From the NCBI RefSeq assembly GCF_024181725.1, contig NZ_CP028908.1, positions 1,922,001 to 1,986,000 on the forward strand: a stretch of DNA of 64,000 nucleotides. The letters are read 5' to 3'. Shown here piece after piece: positions 49,922 to 58,751 of the stretch. Both the position numbers and the translations under genes were made by a program. The first letter of the stretch is position 1. Every line of letters starts with the position of its first letter. Under the pieces are notes generated by a model. That model saw nothing but the letters and a program-made list of their open reading frames with translations, ran no database searches and was not told the origin of the DNA. This DNA is from Bradyrhizobium sp. WD16. Lineage in GTDB: Bacteria; Pseudomonadota; Alphaproteobacteria; Rhizobiales; Xanthobacteraceae.

Positions 49922-50806
49922 CTATGCGAACAGATGCTCGGCCATATGGTCGATGAACACGCGCAGCTTGGGCGAGACGCCACGGCTCTCGGGCCACAAC
50001 AGCCGGAACGGCCCGGAATGGTGGGTGAAGTCGTCGAGCACCTTCACGAGGTTTCCCTCGGCGAGTTGCCGGCGCAGGGCGAAATCCGGCAGACAGGCGA
50101 TGCCGAGGCCCTGTTCGGCAAGATGGATCAGCGGCTCGATCGTGTTGACGACCGCCGTCTCCGGCAGCTCGAGGTCCATGTCCTTGCGGCCGCGCTGGAG
50201 CGGCCAGCGCTCCAGTTTGCCGCTCGTGGCGAAGCGGTGATGCAAGCAGGCGTGAACGAGCAGGTCCTCCGGCTCCAAGGGTGTGCCGCGCCGCGTGAAA
50301 TAAGCTGGTGCGCCGACAAGCACGAGGCGGAACTCGCCGAGCGTGCGGCTCATCAGGCGGGAGTCGCGAAGGCCGCCGGCGCGCACAACGGCGTCGAAGC
50401 CCTCGTCGATGATGTCGACCAGCCGGTCGCTGAAATCGAGATCGAGTTCGATTTCCGGCCAGGAGCGCATGAAGGCGGTGATCGCCGGCATCATCAGCAT
50501 GCCCGCGAGCGGCAGGCTCACCTTCAGCCTGCCGCGCGGTGCGGCCTGGGTCGCGGCGATCTCGAGTTCAGCCGCCTCGATCTCGCAGAGGATGCGCCGG
50601 CAGCGCTCGAGAAAGCGGGCGCCTTCCGCCGTCAGAGTAATCGTGCGGGTGGACCGGTGCAGAAGCCGCACCCCGAGGCGCTCCTCCAGCCGTGCCACCG
50701 CCTTGCCGGCGGCCGAGGGCGACAGGCCGAGCTGGCGACCGGCAAGCGTAAAGCTGCGCGTTTCTGCAGCCCGGACGAAGGTGAGAAGAGAGTGGATGCT
50801 GTCCAT
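49922..50806 (-). CDS. LysR-family transcriptional regulator
   Basis: 294 residues. The N-terminal winged helix is LTFVRAAETRSFTLAGRQLGLSPSAAGKAVARLEERLGVRLLHRSTR. A periplasmic-binding-protein-like sensor domain follows (PRGRLKVSLPLAGMLMMPAITAFMRSWPEIELDLDFSDR). It belongs to the CrgA/DsdC-like group by style. ATG 50806 gives MDSIHSLLTFVRA. It is divergent from an MFS exporter gene with a 134-bp gap, the classic layout for an autoregulated LysR controlling its neighbour. Confidence 0.93.
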   Translation of the reverse strand: MDSIHSLLTFVRAAETRSFTLAGRQLGLSPSAAGKAVARLEERLGVRLLHRSTRTITLTAEGARFLERCRRILCEIEAAELEIAATQAAPRGRLKVSLPLAGMLMMPAITAFMRSWPEIELDLDFSDRLVDIIDEGFDAVVRAGGLRDSRLMSRTLGEFRLVLVGAPAYFTRRGTPLEPEDLLVHACLHHRFATSGKLERWPLQRGRKDMDLELPETAVVNTIEPLIHLAEQGLGIACLPDFALRRQLAEGNLVKVLDDFTHHSGPFRLLWPESRGVSPKLRVFIDHMAEHLFA

Positions 50807-50940
50807 GCGCTCCCATTCCTCCCGATTTTGTCGGAAGTAATCGGAATTCGATCTCAATTCTCCCAAATGTAACGAGTGCCTAAGCCTTGCGCCACAGCGG
50901 CTCTTCAGCCGGTTTCGGCACAATCAGCACGGGCGACCTC

Positions 50941-52167
50941 ATGACTTGCTTGGACACGACCCATCCTCCCGGAGCCCCTCCGGAGGCCGTTTCGACGCGG
51001 ACTGACGACCTCCTGCCAATGGGCGGGCTGCTTGCGCTCGCGCTGGCGGCCTTCATCACCGTTCTGACCGAAGCGTTGCCGGCAGGGTTATTGACTCAGC
51101 TCGGCGACAGCCTCGGAGTTTCGGAGCCGATGGCCGGTCAGCTCGTGACCCTCTACGCGCTCGGTACGATGGTGACGGCGATCCCGCTCACCGCCGCGAC
51201 GCAAGGATTTCGGCGTAAGCCGGTGCTGCTTGTCGCTGTCGCCGGCTTCGCCGTCGTCAACACCGTCACCGCGTTGTCGTCGAGCTATCTGTTGACGCTT
51301 GCCGTCCGTTTCCTCGCGGGGGTCTTCGCGGGGCTGCTCTGGGCGCTGGTGGCGGGCTATGCGGCGCGCATGGCCCCCGGCCGCCTGCAGGGGCGGGCGA
51401 TGGCGATCGCCATGATCGGCATTCCGCTCGCGCTCACGCTCGGTATTCCGGCGGGCACCTTCATCGGCAGCCTGGTTGGATGGCGGGTCACCTTTGGCAC
51501 CATGAGCGCGCTGACGCTCGTGCTGATCGCCTGGATGCTGGCGGGTATTCCGGATTATCCGGGCCAGAAGGCCGGGGAGCGCCTGCCGCTCGGCGCCGTG
51601 GTTCGTCTTCCTGGTATCCGCTCGGTGCTGTTCGTGACCCTCGCCTATGTGCTCGCTCACAATACCCTCTACACCTACGTTGTCCCCTTCGCCGCGCCGG
51701 CTGGGCTCTCGGGTGCGATCGACCGTGTGCTGCTGATCTTCGGCGCGGCGGCGCTCGCCGGCATCTGGATCACTGGCCTCCTGATCGACCGCTGGCTGCG
51801 CGAACTGGTGCTGGCGAGCACGCTGCTGTTCGCCCTCGTCGCGCTCGCCTTCATGTTCTGGCCGGGCCATGCGCCGGTGATCTATGTCGGTGTCGGGGCG
51901 TGGGGGCTCGCTTATGGCGGCGTCGCGACGCTGTTCCAGACCGCTTCGGCCAAGACTGCGGGCGAAGCCGCGGATGTGGCGCAGTCGATGATCGTAACCG
52001 TCTGGAATATAGCGATAGCCGGCGGCGGCCTGATCGGCGGCGCGCTGCTCGAAAACGCCGGGACAGCGGCGTTCCCATGGGTTCTGATCGTCCTGCTCAC
52101 GGCCACCTTCGCCGTTGCCTTCTTTGCGCGGGAACACGGCTTCCCGCCGGCGACGCGCAGACGGTGA
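50941..52167 (+). CDS. MFS transporter, sugar/drug efflux type
   Basis: 408 residues, 12 predicted helices. AAFITVLTEALPAGLLTQLGDSLGVSEPMAGQLVTLYALGTMVTAIPLT is typical of the AraJ/YdhP-like arabinose and drug efflux branch. RFLAGVFAGLLWALVAGYAARMAPGRLQGRAMAIAM carries the motif-C and loop region. ATG 50941 is preceded by an open frame without similarity. It is likely to be induced through the divergent LysR regulator; the substrate is unknown. Confidence 0.88.
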   Translation: MTCLDTTHPPGAPPEAVSTRTDDLLPMGGLLALALAAFITVLTEALPAGLLTQLGDSLGVSEPMAGQLVTLYALGTMVTAIPLTAATQGFRRKPVLLVAVAGFAVVNTVTALSSSYLLTLAVRFLAGVFAGLLWALVAGYAARMAPGRLQGRAMAIAMIGIPLALTLGIPAGTFIGSLVGWRVTFGTMSALTLVLIAWMLAGIPDYPGQKAGERLPLGAVVRLPGIRSVLFVTLAYVLAHNTLYTYVVPFAAPAGLSGAIDRVLLIFGAAALAGIWITGLLIDRWLRELVLASTLLFALVALAFMFWPGHAPVIYVGVGAWGLAYGGVATLFQTASAKTAGEAADVAQSMIVTVWNIAIAGGGLIGGALLENAGTAAFPWVLIVLLTATFAVAFFAREHGFPPATRRR

Positions 52168-52269
52168 CGCATCGGCGTGCAAGTTGCCTCGGACCCACCA
52201 AACTGTGCCGCATCCGCTGCCGCGAAGGGCGGCGGAAAAGCTCCGGGCGAGCGCGCCTGCGCCGGACGC

Positions 52270-52749
52270 TCAGCGCTCCGATGCGCCGGCCAGCGAACGC
52301 GATCCGCCGCTCACCACCGTGCGGATGGCGAAAGACGACTGGATACGCGCCACCCCGGGCAGGCGCGACAGCACCTCCTTGTGCAGGCGTTCGTATTCGG
52401 CGGCGTTCCGCACCTCGATCTTCAGCAGATAGTCCGACATGCCGGTCATCAGGTAGCAGTCGGTGATCTCCGGGCAGCGGCGCACGGCCGCTTCGAAGCG
52501 GTTGAGAAAATCCTCGGTCTGTCGCTCCAGCGTGATCTGCGTGACGACCACGAGGCGTTCGGCCGGCCCCGGCGTCTCGACGATCGCCGTGTAGCCCCGG
52601 ATGACGCCGCTGCGCTCGAGCAGCCGCAGCCGCCTCAGGCAGGCCGAGGGCGACAGTCCGACTTTCTCGGCAAGCTCGGCATTTGGCATCCGGCCGTCAC
52701 TGCGCAGCAGCCGAATGATATGCGCATCGATATCGTCGAGGGTCATCAT
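52270..52749 (-). CDS. Lrp/AsnC-family regulator, probable regulator of alr-dadA
   Basis: 159 residues. HTH: LDDIDAHIIRLLRSDGRMPNAELAEKVGLSPSACLRRLRLLERSGVI. RAM ligand domain: VVTQITLERQTEDFLNRFEAAVRRCPEITDCYLMTGMSDYLLKIEV. It diverges from alanine racemase across a 139-bp gap holding an ATGCGA/TCGCAT palindrome. DadR-type Lrp proteins that activate dadA-alr in response to L-alanine have this position. Confidence 0.9.
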   Translation of the reverse strand: MMTLDDIDAHIIRLLRSDGRMPNAELAEKVGLSPSACLRRLRLLERSGVIRGYTAIVETPGPAERLVVVTQITLERQTEDFLNRFEAAVRRCPEITDCYLMTGMSDYLLKIEVRNAAEYERLHKEVLSRLPGVARIQSSFAIRTVVSGGSRSLAGASER

Positions 52750-52758
52750 TCGAATATT

Positions 52759-52775
52759 ATGCGAGCATTTCGCAT
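52759..52775. promoter_or_regulatory. Candidate Lrp-type operator
   Basis: ATGCGA-GCATT-TCGCAT inverted repeat in AT-rich surroundings between the lrp and alr genes. A second half-site ATTTCGCA lies near 52829. It would let one Lrp protein control both divergent units. Confidence 0.5.
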
Positions 52776-52888
52776 ATAATTGCCGTCAATGTTCCGACGA
52801 ACAGCACAATATATGAGTAATTAACAGGACATTTCGCAACTTGTGCGTCTAGCATGGGGTATCAAACCACCGCGACCGGAACCGCCCC

Positions 52889-54025
52889 ATGACGGTCATG
52901 CCCTCCTTTCCGCAGGCCCGCGAGCACTCCAGCTTGGCGCGCGCCGGCGCCGTGCTCACTATCGACCTTGCCGCCATCGCAGCCAATTGGAGGGCGCTCG
53001 CCGCCCGCGTCGGCCCGTCGCGCTGCGGCGCCGTCGTCAAGGCCGATGCCTACGGACTCGGCGCTGAGCACGTCGCTCCGGTTCTCGCCGCCGCCGGCTG
53101 CGACACCTTTTTCGTCGCCCATCTCGATGAAGCGATCGCCCTGCGCCGCGTTCTGCCCGGGCCCCTCCGCATCGCCGTGCTGCACGGGCCGTTGCCGGGA
53201 ACGGAAGCCGAATTCCTCGCCCACGACATTCTGCCGGTGCTGAACTCGCCCGAACAGGTCGCGGGCTTCTCCCGTCACGCTGCAGTTTTGGGACGGCGGC
53301 TGCGGGCTATTGTGCAGACCGATTCCGGCATGTCCCGCTTTGGCCTGTCGCGGCCGGAGCTCGAGCGCCTTCTCGCCGGCGACGCCCTGCAGGGGCTCGA
53401 CCTCGTCCTCCACATGAGCCATCTCGCTTGTGCGGACGAGCCCGGCCACGGCGCCAATGCCGCGCAGCGGCAGGTCTTCCTTGATGCCGTGGCGCGGCTG
53501 CCCGGGGTGCCAGCCAGCCTGTCGGCCTCTTCGGGCATCTTTCTCGGGGCGGACTTTCATTTCGATCTGGTGCGGCCGGGCGCGGCGCTCTACGGCCTCG
53601 CGCCGCAGCCGGGCATGGCCAATGCCCTGCGTCCTGTGGTCCGCCTTGAAGGGCGTGTGCTGCAGCTGCGCGAGGTGCCATCGGCGACTGCCGTGGGCTA
53701 TGGCCATACGGCGCGCACTGCGGGGAAGGCCCGGCTCGCCACCGTGGGTGTCGGTTACGCCGACGGATTTCTGCGCAGCCTCTCCAATGCCGGCGCGGCC
53801 TGGCGCGGCGGCGTGCGCCTGCCCGTCATCGGGCGCATCTCCATGGACAGCATCGTCATCGACGTCAGCGCGCTGCCCGAGGGCACGCTCTCTCCCGGCG
53901 ATGCGGTGGACCTCATCGGCCCCGAGCAGGACGTCGACGCCCTCGCCCGCGCCGCCGGCACCATCGGCTACGAAATTCTCACCAGTCTCGGCGCCCGCTA
54001 CCTGCGCCGTTACGTTCACCACTGA
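52889..54025 (+). CDS. Alanine racemase (catabolic type, DadX-like)
   Basis: 378 residues. This PLP enzyme interconverts L- and D-alanine. The PLP lysine is K51 in GAVVKADAYGLGAEHV. The second catalytic base, a tyrosine, is in VGVGYADGFLRS. SASSGIFLGADFHFDLVRPGAALYG and GRISMDSIVIDVS are further signatures. dadA follows after 9 bp, so the pair probably degrades L-alanine via D-alanine to pyruvate and ammonia, unless this is also the cell-wall racemase. Confidence 0.93.
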   Translation: MTVMPSFPQAREHSSLARAGAVLTIDLAAIAANWRALAARVGPSRCGAVVKADAYGLGAEHVAPVLAAAGCDTFFVAHLDEAIALRRVLPGPLRIAVLHGPLPGTEAEFLAHDILPVLNSPEQVAGFSRHAAVLGRRLRAIVQTDSGMSRFGLSRPELERLLAGDALQGLDLVLHMSHLACADEPGHGANAAQRQVFLDAVARLPGVPASLSASSGIFLGADFHFDLVRPGAALYGLAPQPGMANALRPVVRLEGRVLQLREVPSATAVGYGHTARTAGKARLATVGVGYADGFLRSLSNAGAAWRGGVRLPVIGRISMDSIVIDVSALPEGTLSPGDAVDLIGPEQDVDALARAAGTIGYEILTSLGARYLRRYVHH

Positions 54026-54034
54026 GGGCAATCC

Positions 54035-55306
54035 ATGCGCATCGCAATTCTCGGCAGCGGCGTGGTCGGCACCACGTCGGCCTATTATCTGGCGAAGGCC
54101 GGTCATGAGGTCACGGTGATCGACCGCCAACCCGCCGCTGGCATGGAGACCTCCTTCGCCAATGCGGGCCAGGTCTCGCCCGGCTATTCGGCGCCCTGGG
54201 CGGGTCCCGACATTCCGCTCAAAGCGATCAAGTGGCTGCTGATGCACCACCGTCCGCTCGTGCTGGCGCCGAGTCTCGACCCCAGGCTCTATGTCTGGCT
54301 CGCCAAGATGCTCGCCAACTGCACCGACGAGGCCTATCGCCGCAACAAGGCGCGGATGGTCCGCCTTGCCGAATACAGTCGCAACGCCCTCGACGCCCTG
54401 AGAGCCGAGACCGGCATCGCCTACGACGAGCGCACGCTCGGCACGCTGCAACTTTTCCGTACCCGGAAGCAGCTCGATCACGTCCATGCCGATACGGAGG
54501 TGCTCGACTCTCACGGCGTGCATTACGAGGTGCTCGATCCGGCGGGCTGCATCCGCGCCGAGCCGGCCCTCGCCCGGGTACGGCAGAAGTTTGTCGGCGG
54601 ACTTCGGCTGCCTGGCGACCAGACCGGCGATGCGCACATCTTTACCCAGCGTCTCGCCGAGATCTGCGTGCGGCAGGGGGTCGCCTTCCGCTACGGCGCG
54701 ACGGTGGAGGCCCTGCGCGAACAAGGCGGCCGCATTGCCGCGGTCGCTCTTGCCGGGGGGGAGATCCTCACGGCTGACGTCTACGTGGCGGCCATGGGCA
54801 GCTACACGCCGGCCTTGCTGCGGCCGCTCGGACTTCGCCTGCCGGTCTATCCGGTGAAGGGCTATTCGCTCACCCTGCCGATCCTCGATCCGGACGCCGC
54901 GCCGCGCTCGACCGTAATGGACGAGACCTACAAGATCGCCATCACCCGCCTCGGCGACCGCATCCGGGTCGGCGGCACGGCGGAGCTTGCCGGCTTCAGC
55001 CTGCGGCTGCGGGAGCCGCGGCGCGCGACGCTCGCCTTCTCGGTGGGCGACCTGTTCCCCGCTGGCGGCGATCTCTCGCAAGCCAGCTTCTGGACCGGCC
55101 TGCGCCCGATGACGCCGGACGGCACGCCGATCGTCGGGCCGACCAAGATCGCCAACCTCTATACGAATACGGGGCACGGCACGCTCGGCTGGACCATGGC
55201 CTGCGGCTCGGGGCGGGTGCTCGCCGATCTGATCGGCGGCCGTGCGCCCGACATCGACACCGAGGATCTGTCCGCGGCGCGCTACGTCCAGGCGGCGGCC
55301 GCGTAG
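54035..55306 (+). CDS. dadA: D-amino acid dehydrogenase small subunit
   Basis: 423 residues. This FAD-dependent, membrane-associated enzyme oxidises D-alanine and other D-amino acids to 2-oxo acids, feeding electrons to quinone. [31 protein letters not shown] is the FAD-binding start. [19 protein letters not shown] and the C-terminal [25 protein letters not shown] are DadA signatures. It forms an operon with alr and is followed by a four-unit hairpin array. Confidence 0.95.
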   Translation: MRIAILGSGVVGTTSAYYLAKAGHEVTVIDRQPAAGMETSFANAGQVSPGYSAPWAGPDIPLKAIKWLLMHHRPLVLAPSLDPRLYVWLAKMLANCTDEAYRRNKARMVRLAEYSRNALDALRAETGIAYDERTLGTLQLFRTRKQLDHVHADTEVLDSHGVHYEVLDPAGCIRAEPALARVRQKFVGGLRLPGDQTGDAHIFTQRLAEICVRQGVAFRYGATVEALREQGGRIAAVALAGGEILTADVYVAAMGSYTPALLRPLGLRLPVYPVKGYSLTLPILDPDAAPRSTVMDETYKIAITRLGDRIRVGGTAELAGFSLRLREPRRATLAFSVGDLFPAGGDLSQASFWTGLRPMTPDGTPIVGPTKIANLYTNTGHGTLGWTMACGSGRVLADLIGGRAPDIDTEDLSAARYVQAAAA

Positions 55307-55333
55307 CCGCCGTACGATCGGCGCGTCCGCGCT

Positions 55334-55662
55334 CTAGTGTGGCGTCTCGCAATTGCCTATGCCCTTTGCGGCAAGCCCCTGTAGGCAATTGCGAGACATA
55401 AGCCACACTAGTGTGGTGGATCTGACGCTCGTTTCAGTATTGCAGCGAGTTCTTCGAACGAGCGTCAGATCCGAAACCACACTAGAAACATAATGATGCT
55501 AGTGTCCCCTTGTTTCCAACGTTCGTATGAGCGCCTGCTGCAATGGGATACGAACGTTGGAAACGGGACACTAGCTTTTTGATTTTGCTAGTGTCCCGAT
55601 GTCTCCGAATGACCGTGCGAGGGTGAGGCAAACGAAGCGGTAATTCGGAGACGGGACACTAG
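55334..55662. repeat. CTAG-bounded hairpin array, units C-A-B-D
   Basis: C (55334-55411) and A (55408-55485) share a CTAG. B (55499-55574) and D (55588-55662) are each preceded by a 13-nt spacer (AAACATAATGATG, CTTTTTGATTTTG). All four stem types seen in the window occur here in one array between convergent dadA and an lrp gene. The right-hand CTAG at 55659-55662 supplies the TAG stop codon of the minus-strand lrp gene. Confidence 0.92.
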
Positions 55663-56123
55663 AAATCCAGCGGCGCGTTGTCGATCACTTCCTTCATGAC
55701 GAAGAAGGTCCGGGTCTGGCGCACCCCCGGCAGCGCGATCAGCATCTCGCCGTGCAGGCGATTGAAGTCGGCCATGTCGCGGACGCGCACCTTGAGGAAG
55801 AAGTCGAAGTCGCCAGCGACGAGATGGCAGTCGAGCACGAAGGGCAGTTTACGGATCGCCCGTTCGAAGGCGGCGAAGCTTTCCGGCGTCGAGCGGTCGA
55901 GCACGACCCCGACGATGACCAGAGCGCCGCGGCCAACCTTGTGCGGATCGATTTCGGCGCGGACCGAGCGGATGTAGCCTTCGTCGAACAGCCGCTGGGT
56001 GCGGCGGTGGCAGGTCGCCGCGCTGACATGGATGGCTGCCGCCAGGTCGGCATTGGTCATCCGCCCATCTTTCTGAAGATGCTTGAGAATGAGGCGGTCG
56101 GTGCGATCGAGCTGATCCGGCAT
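55659..56123 (-). CDS. acdR: Lrp/AsnC-family regulator of ACC deaminase (AcdR-like)
   Basis: 154 residues. HTH: LDRTDRLILKHLQKDGRMTNADLAAAIHVSAATCHRRTQRLFDEGYI. RAM domain: VGVVLDRSTPESFAAFERAIRKLPFVLDCHLVAGDFDFFLKVRVRDM. It is divergent from acdS, the known layout in rhizobia where AcdR activates acdS in the presence of ACC. ATG 56123 gives MPDQLDRTDR. Its TAG stop is in the terminal CTAG of the hairpin array. Confidence 0.88.
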   Translation of the reverse strand: MPDQLDRTDRLILKHLQKDGRMTNADLAAAIHVSAATCHRRTQRLFDEGYIRSVRAEIDPHKVGRGALVIVGVVLDRSTPESFAAFERAIRKLPFVLDCHLVAGDFDFFLKVRVRDMADFNRLHGEMLIALPGVRQTRTFFVMKEVIDNAPLDF

Positions 56124-56274
56124 GAAGGTTTCTTCCGCAAACCGCAAACAATAACGAAGATAATCTCACATCAAAGCATATCGCTGCGAATGTAAGCAGG
56201 ACAATAGGGATCAGTTCGAGAGCACCTTTCGCGGCGGCTGTGGTAGCTGAAAGCTCCTTTCAACGGAGCCTTCC

Positions 56275-57294
56275 ATGCTGCGCCTCGACCGTTTTGAACG
56301 CTATCCCCTGACCTTCGGTCCGACGCCCATCGAGCATCTGCCGCGGCTCACCGCGGCTCTCGGCGGCAAGGTCGAGATCTATGCCAAGCGCGACGACTGC
56401 AATTCCGGTCTCGCCTTCGGCGGCAACAAGCTGCGCAAGCTCGAATACATCGTCCCGGACGCTATCGCCTCGAATGCCGACACGCTGGTCTCGATCGGCG
56501 GCGTGCAGTCGAATCACACCCGCATGGTGGCAGCCACCGCCGCCAAGATCGGCATGAACTGTGTCGTCGTGCAGGAAAGCTGGGTGCCGCACGAAGACGC
56601 GGTCTACGACCGGGTCGGCAACATTCTGCTGACGCGCCTGATGGGCGCCGACAGCCGCATCGTTCCGGACGGCTTTAACATTGGCATCCGCAGGAGCTGG
56701 GAAGACGCGATCCAGTCGGTCAAGGATGCCGGCGGCAAGCCCTACGGTATTCCGGCCGGTGCGTCGGTCCACAAATATGGCGGCCTCGGCTATGTCGGCT
56801 TCGCCGAAGAGGTCCGCAAGCAGGAGGCCGAGCTCGGCTTTCGCTTCGACTACATCATCGTCTGCGTGGTCACCGGCTCGACCCAGGGCGGCATGATCGT
56901 CGGCTTCGCCGCCGATGGCCGGGCCGACCGCGTCATCGGTATCGATGCGTCGGGCACGCCGGCACAGACCCGCGCCCAGGTGCGGCAGATCGTCGACAAC
57001 ACCGCCGAACTCGTCGAGCTCGGCCGCAAGGTGCGCGATGACGAGATCGTCATCCTGGAGGACTATGCCTATCCGGCCTATGGCGTGCCGAGCGCCGAGA
57101 CCAACGAGGCGATCCGTCTCGCCGCGCGGACCGAGGCGATGATCACCGATCCGGTCTACGAGGGAAAATCGATGCAGGGCATGATTGACCTCGTCAAGAA
57201 GGGCCATTTCCCGGACGGCTCGAAGGTCCTCTATGCCCATCTCGGTGGTGCGCCGGCGATCAACGGCTACAGCTACACCTATCGCAACGGGTGA
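56275..57294 (+). CDS. acdS: 1-aminocyclopropane-1-carboxylate deaminase
   Basis: 339 residues. AcdS opens the ring of ACC, the plant ethylene precursor, giving 2-oxobutyrate and ammonia. The PLP lysine is K52 in [27 protein letters not shown] is the next signature. The Tyr-Glu pair that separates true ACC deaminase from D-cysteine desulfhydrase is present ([13 protein letters not shown]; the desulfhydrase has threonine in place of this glutamate). C-terminal [13 protein letters not shown] is also typical. It suggests contact with plants or use of ACC as a nitrogen source. Confidence 0.94.
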   Translation: MLRLDRFERYPLTFGPTPIEHLPRLTAALGGKVEIYAKRDDCNSGLAFGGNKLRKLEYIVPDAIASNADTLVSIGGVQSNHTRMVAATAAKIGMNCVVVQESWVPHEDAVYDRVGNILLTRLMGADSRIVPDGFNIGIRRSWEDAIQSVKDAGGKPYGIPAGASVHKYGGLGYVGFAEEVRKQEAELGFRFDYIIVCVVTGSTQGGMIVGFAADGRADRVIGIDASGTPAQTRAQVRQIVDNTAELVELGRKVRDDEIVILEDYAYPAYGVPSAETNEAIRLAARTEAMITDPVYEGKSMQGMIDLVKKGHFPDGSKVLYAHLGGAPAINGYSYTYRNG

Positions 57295-57599
57295 ATTTCG
57301 CGCGATCGCGCCTTTCACATCGTCATGGCCGGGCTTGCCACCGCAAGTCGGATGTTTCCGACTTGCGGCACCTTAAAGAACGCGATCCGGCGAGGGCCGG
57401 ATCGCTATGCCGATCCACGTCTTACGTGCTTTACTTGCTGAGGCGCCGTTATGGCGTCGATGTCCCGCGACCGGTCTTCGCCTTCGGCTTTCACCCGGCA
57501 CAACGCTGGGCGCGCCGAAGCTTCTTAGCGAAGGCCGGCAACCGCGGGCATGACGAACGAACCCATGGTGAGTTCGCCGGCGTCTTTCGACTCAGACCG
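57295..57599. repeat. 305-bp region with two REP-like hairpins
   Basis: CCGCAAGTCG-N8-CGACTTGCGG (57341-57368) and GCGATCCGGC-N4-GCCGGATCGC (57382-57405), framed by GTCATGGCCGGGCTTG and GATCCACGTCTTACG. From memory, this frame resembles a repeat frequent in Bradyrhizobium and Rhodopseudomonas. It lies between convergent acdS and an M20 peptidase gene and may end both transcripts. No gene is supported. Confidence 0.6.
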
Positions 57600-58751
57600 T
57601 CACACCTCGAGATCCGCGATGGTGACGGCGAGCGCCTGCGCCCGCGGCACCAGCGTGTCGAGGCGGCAATATTCGCCGTCGGTGTGCGCCTTGCCGCCGA
57701 CCGGGCCGAGCCCGCACAGCGAGGGCACGCCGAGCGAGGCGGTGAAGCCGGAATCGGCGCAGCCGCCGGTGAATTCGCCATCGACGGCGAAGCCGACCAC
57801 CGCCGCTGCCGTGCGGTACCGCGCGAATAGCTCGGCCGAGTGGCTGGCCTCGAGCGGCATGAAGAGCTGGCCGCGCTCGAATGTGGCGGTTGTCCCCTTG
57901 ACGTCTTCCGCGGCGAGGATCGCGCCGACGCGGGCAAGAATGCCGTCGAGCTGGTCGACCGACATGAAGCGGATGTCGAGCTCGGCCTCGGCATGATCGG
58001 CCACGGTGTTGTGGGTGCGCCCGCCCCTGATCACCCCGACATTGGTGGTGATGCCGGTCGCGTAATCGGTCATGGCATGCAGCGCGGTGATCTTGGCGGC
58101 GAGGGCGCCGATGGCGCTCGCGCCCTCGGCGTGATTGACCCCCGAATGCGCGGCGCGGCCGGTGACGGCGATGTGCAGCGTGATGCCGCCCTTGCGCGAA
58201 GTCACCACGTTGCCGGAGGCGCGGCCGGGCTCGGTGTTGAAGGCGGCGCGGGCGCCTTTCGCTGTCGCCTCGATCACCGCGCGGCCCGACGGCGAGCCGA
58301 TCTCCTCGTCGGCGGTGAAGAGGCCGATCAGCGGAAAGGCGGTGCCGCCGGCGGCCCTGAGCGCACGCATGACGAAGAGATCGACGACGAGTCCGCCCTT
58401 CATGTCGGCGACGCCCGGCCCATAGGCGACGTCGCCGTCGCGGGTGAACGGTCGCGTCGCGACCGTGCCCTTGGGAAAGACTGTGTCACGGTGGCCCATC
58501 AGCAGCACGGGCGGCCCACCGGCGTGGCCAGGGAGTTCGGCGCGCAGCACGTCGCCATAGGTCTCGTTCGGAATGCGGGTGACAGTGATGCCGTCAGCGG
58601 CGAGCAGTTCGATCATGGCGTCGCCGACCGCATCGATGCCGGACTTGTCGCGGCTGCCGGAATCGATGTCGACGAGGCGGCGCAGAAAATCTTCCATCTC
58701 GCCCCGGCGGGAGGCGAGCCACTCCGTGGCGCGGGCGGCGAGCGGGGTCAT
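57600..58751 (-). CDS. M20-family metallopeptidase, glutamate carboxypeptidase (CPG2)-like
   Basis: 383 residues. Zinc ligands and catalytic acids are visible in LLMGHRDTVFPKG, GPGVADMKGG and LFTADEEIGSPSG, and in the C-terminal GGKAHTDGEYC. It should be a dinuclear zinc exopeptidase that cleaves C-terminal residues from short peptides or N-acyl amino acids. No signal peptide, so it acts in the cytoplasm on imported material. It overlaps the next M20 gene by 4 bp and ends the peptide-uptake operon. Confidence 0.9.
   Translation of the reverse strand: MTPLAARATEWLASRRGEMEDFLRRLVDIDSGSRDKSGIDAVGDAMIELLAADGITVTRIPNETYGDVLRAELPGHAGGPPVLLMGHRDTVFPKGTVATRPFTRDGDVAYGPGVADMKGGLVVDLFVMRALRAAGGTAFPLIGLFTADEEIGSPSGRAVIEATAKGARAAFNTEPGRASGNVVTSRKGGITLHIAVTGRAAHSGVNHAEGASAIGALAAKITALHAMTDYATGITTNVGVIRGGRTHNTVADHAEAELDIRFMSVDQLDGILARVGAILAAEDVKGTTATFERGQLFMPLEASHSAELFARYRTAAAVVGFAVDGEFTGGCADSGFTASLGVPSLCGLGPVGGKAHTDGEYCRLDTLVPRAQALAVTIADLEV

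Noticed and set aside
55334-55662. CRISPR array
   Set aside because: Units are four different hairpins, not identical repeats, and the gaps are constant 13-nt or none, without unique spacers; no cas gene nearby.
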